49,062 bases of DNA from an uncultured Hyphomicrobiales bacterium (GTDB taxonomy: Bacteria > Pseudomonadota > Alphaproteobacteria > Rhizobiales > Beijerinckiaceae), in the NCBI GenBank assembly GCA_903861645.1, contig CAIOVE010000083.1:1-49062 (forward strand). Reading direction: 5' to 3'. Below, piece by piece: positions 48,931-49,062 of this stretch. How positions within the stretch are numbered: the stretch's first letter is position 1; each line of letters begins with the position of its first letter. The notes under the pieces were generated by a model. The model worked only from the letters and a program-made list of their open reading frames with translations, was not told the DNA's origin and ran no database searches. The translations under genes and the position numbers were made by a program.

Positions 48931-49062
48931 TGTCTGTCCGATGAGTTCTTGAATCGAATGAATCGTTTGTGATTCAAGAGAGGCGACCTGATTCGGAGGG
49001 GTCGCTGATGTGGACCAACGAAAATCGCGCGCGTTATGATCGAAGCCGTTTGCGCTATCCCA
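48929..49062 (+). mobile_element. IS5-family insertion sequence, left end (cut by window edge)
   Basis: Homology to the secretion gene stops near 48928-48931, where new sequence TAGTGTCTGTCCG begins. ATG 49009 opens MWTNENRARYDRSRLRYP, the N-terminus of IS5-family (DUF4096-containing) transposases, with GGAGG about 13 bases upstream. A perfect 9-base inverted repeat (TCTTGAATC 48947-48955, GATTCAAGA 48971-48979) lies in the leader before the transposase. The transposase is cut by the window edge. This element differs from the one at the left edge, whose C-terminus is of the IERCF type. Confidence 0.75.

Noticed and set aside
1-49062. CRISPR array, rRNA or tRNA genes
   Set aside because: No regular spacer-repeat pattern and no rRNA or tRNA sequence was seen on either strand.

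Overview
The window is high-GC DNA from an alphaproteobacterium, most likely of the order Hyphomicrobiales (Rhizobiales). Several features point there: the pdxJ-acpS-lepB-rnc-era block, a popZ gene between tolC and valS, an ExoR-like Sel1 protein, an Omp25/31-type porin, a single bifunctional Rsh alarmone enzyme next to rpoZ, and CTATAT-type promoters. I cannot name a genus. Both window edges fall inside IS5-family insertion sequences, and the two transposase pieces look like different subgroups.

Layout. 1-139: end of an IS5-type transposase. 360-3074: rpoZ and rsh. 3078-9739: an accessory block between rsh and pdxJ, holding a GMC oxidoreductase, a Bug-type binding protein, a cupin, an Ldh-family dehydrogenase, a cold-shock gene with a structured leader, and an ABC exporter. 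9824-13606: pdxJ, acpS, lepB, rnc, era. 13616-21689: a DUF1737 protein, a Pcm-like methyltransferase, two tandem tolC paralogues, popZ and valS. 22094-22945: exoR-like gene, followed by a 500-base stretch with two copies of a diverged repeat. 23463-28772 (minus strand): a probable operon of a UbiH-like monooxygenase, a lipid A acyltransferase, exonuclease III and a CHASE2-adenylate cyclase. 28969-29940: quinone oxidoreductase. 30030-31254: an AT-rich island with one small ORF and a sugar transferase. 31275-33520: rimO and a porin.

33952-46863 is a catabolic region. One minus-strand unit encodes a binding protein, a fused two-domain ABC permease, an extradiol-type dioxygenase, a YCII protein and a fumarylacetoacetate-hydrolase (FAH) family enzyme. 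A divergent plus-strand unit encodes a short-chain dehydrogenase, a second Bug binding protein and a VWA (DUF1194) protein. A second FAH gene converges on the first. Further on are a TsdA-like dihaem cytochrome c and a hydroxycinnamoyl-CoA hydratase-lyase/ADP-forming acyl-CoA synthetase pair (ferB-ferA type). Read together, these suggest uptake and breakdown of plant-derived aromatic acids by CoA-dependent chain shortening and by extradiol ring cleavage followed by FAH-type hydrolysis. Linking them into one pathway is inference.

46879-49062: a 39-residue membrane peptide, a TfdA/TauD-like dioxygenase, and the start of a type I secretion ABC transporter that is cut by a second IS5-family element. 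I found no tRNA, rRNA or CRISPR array. Sites of most interest for novelty are the cspA leader, in which a 9-base segment is perfectly complementary to the ribosome-binding site; the paired 28-codon repeats at 23011-23385; the AT-rich island at 30030; and the altered active site of the hydratase-lyase.
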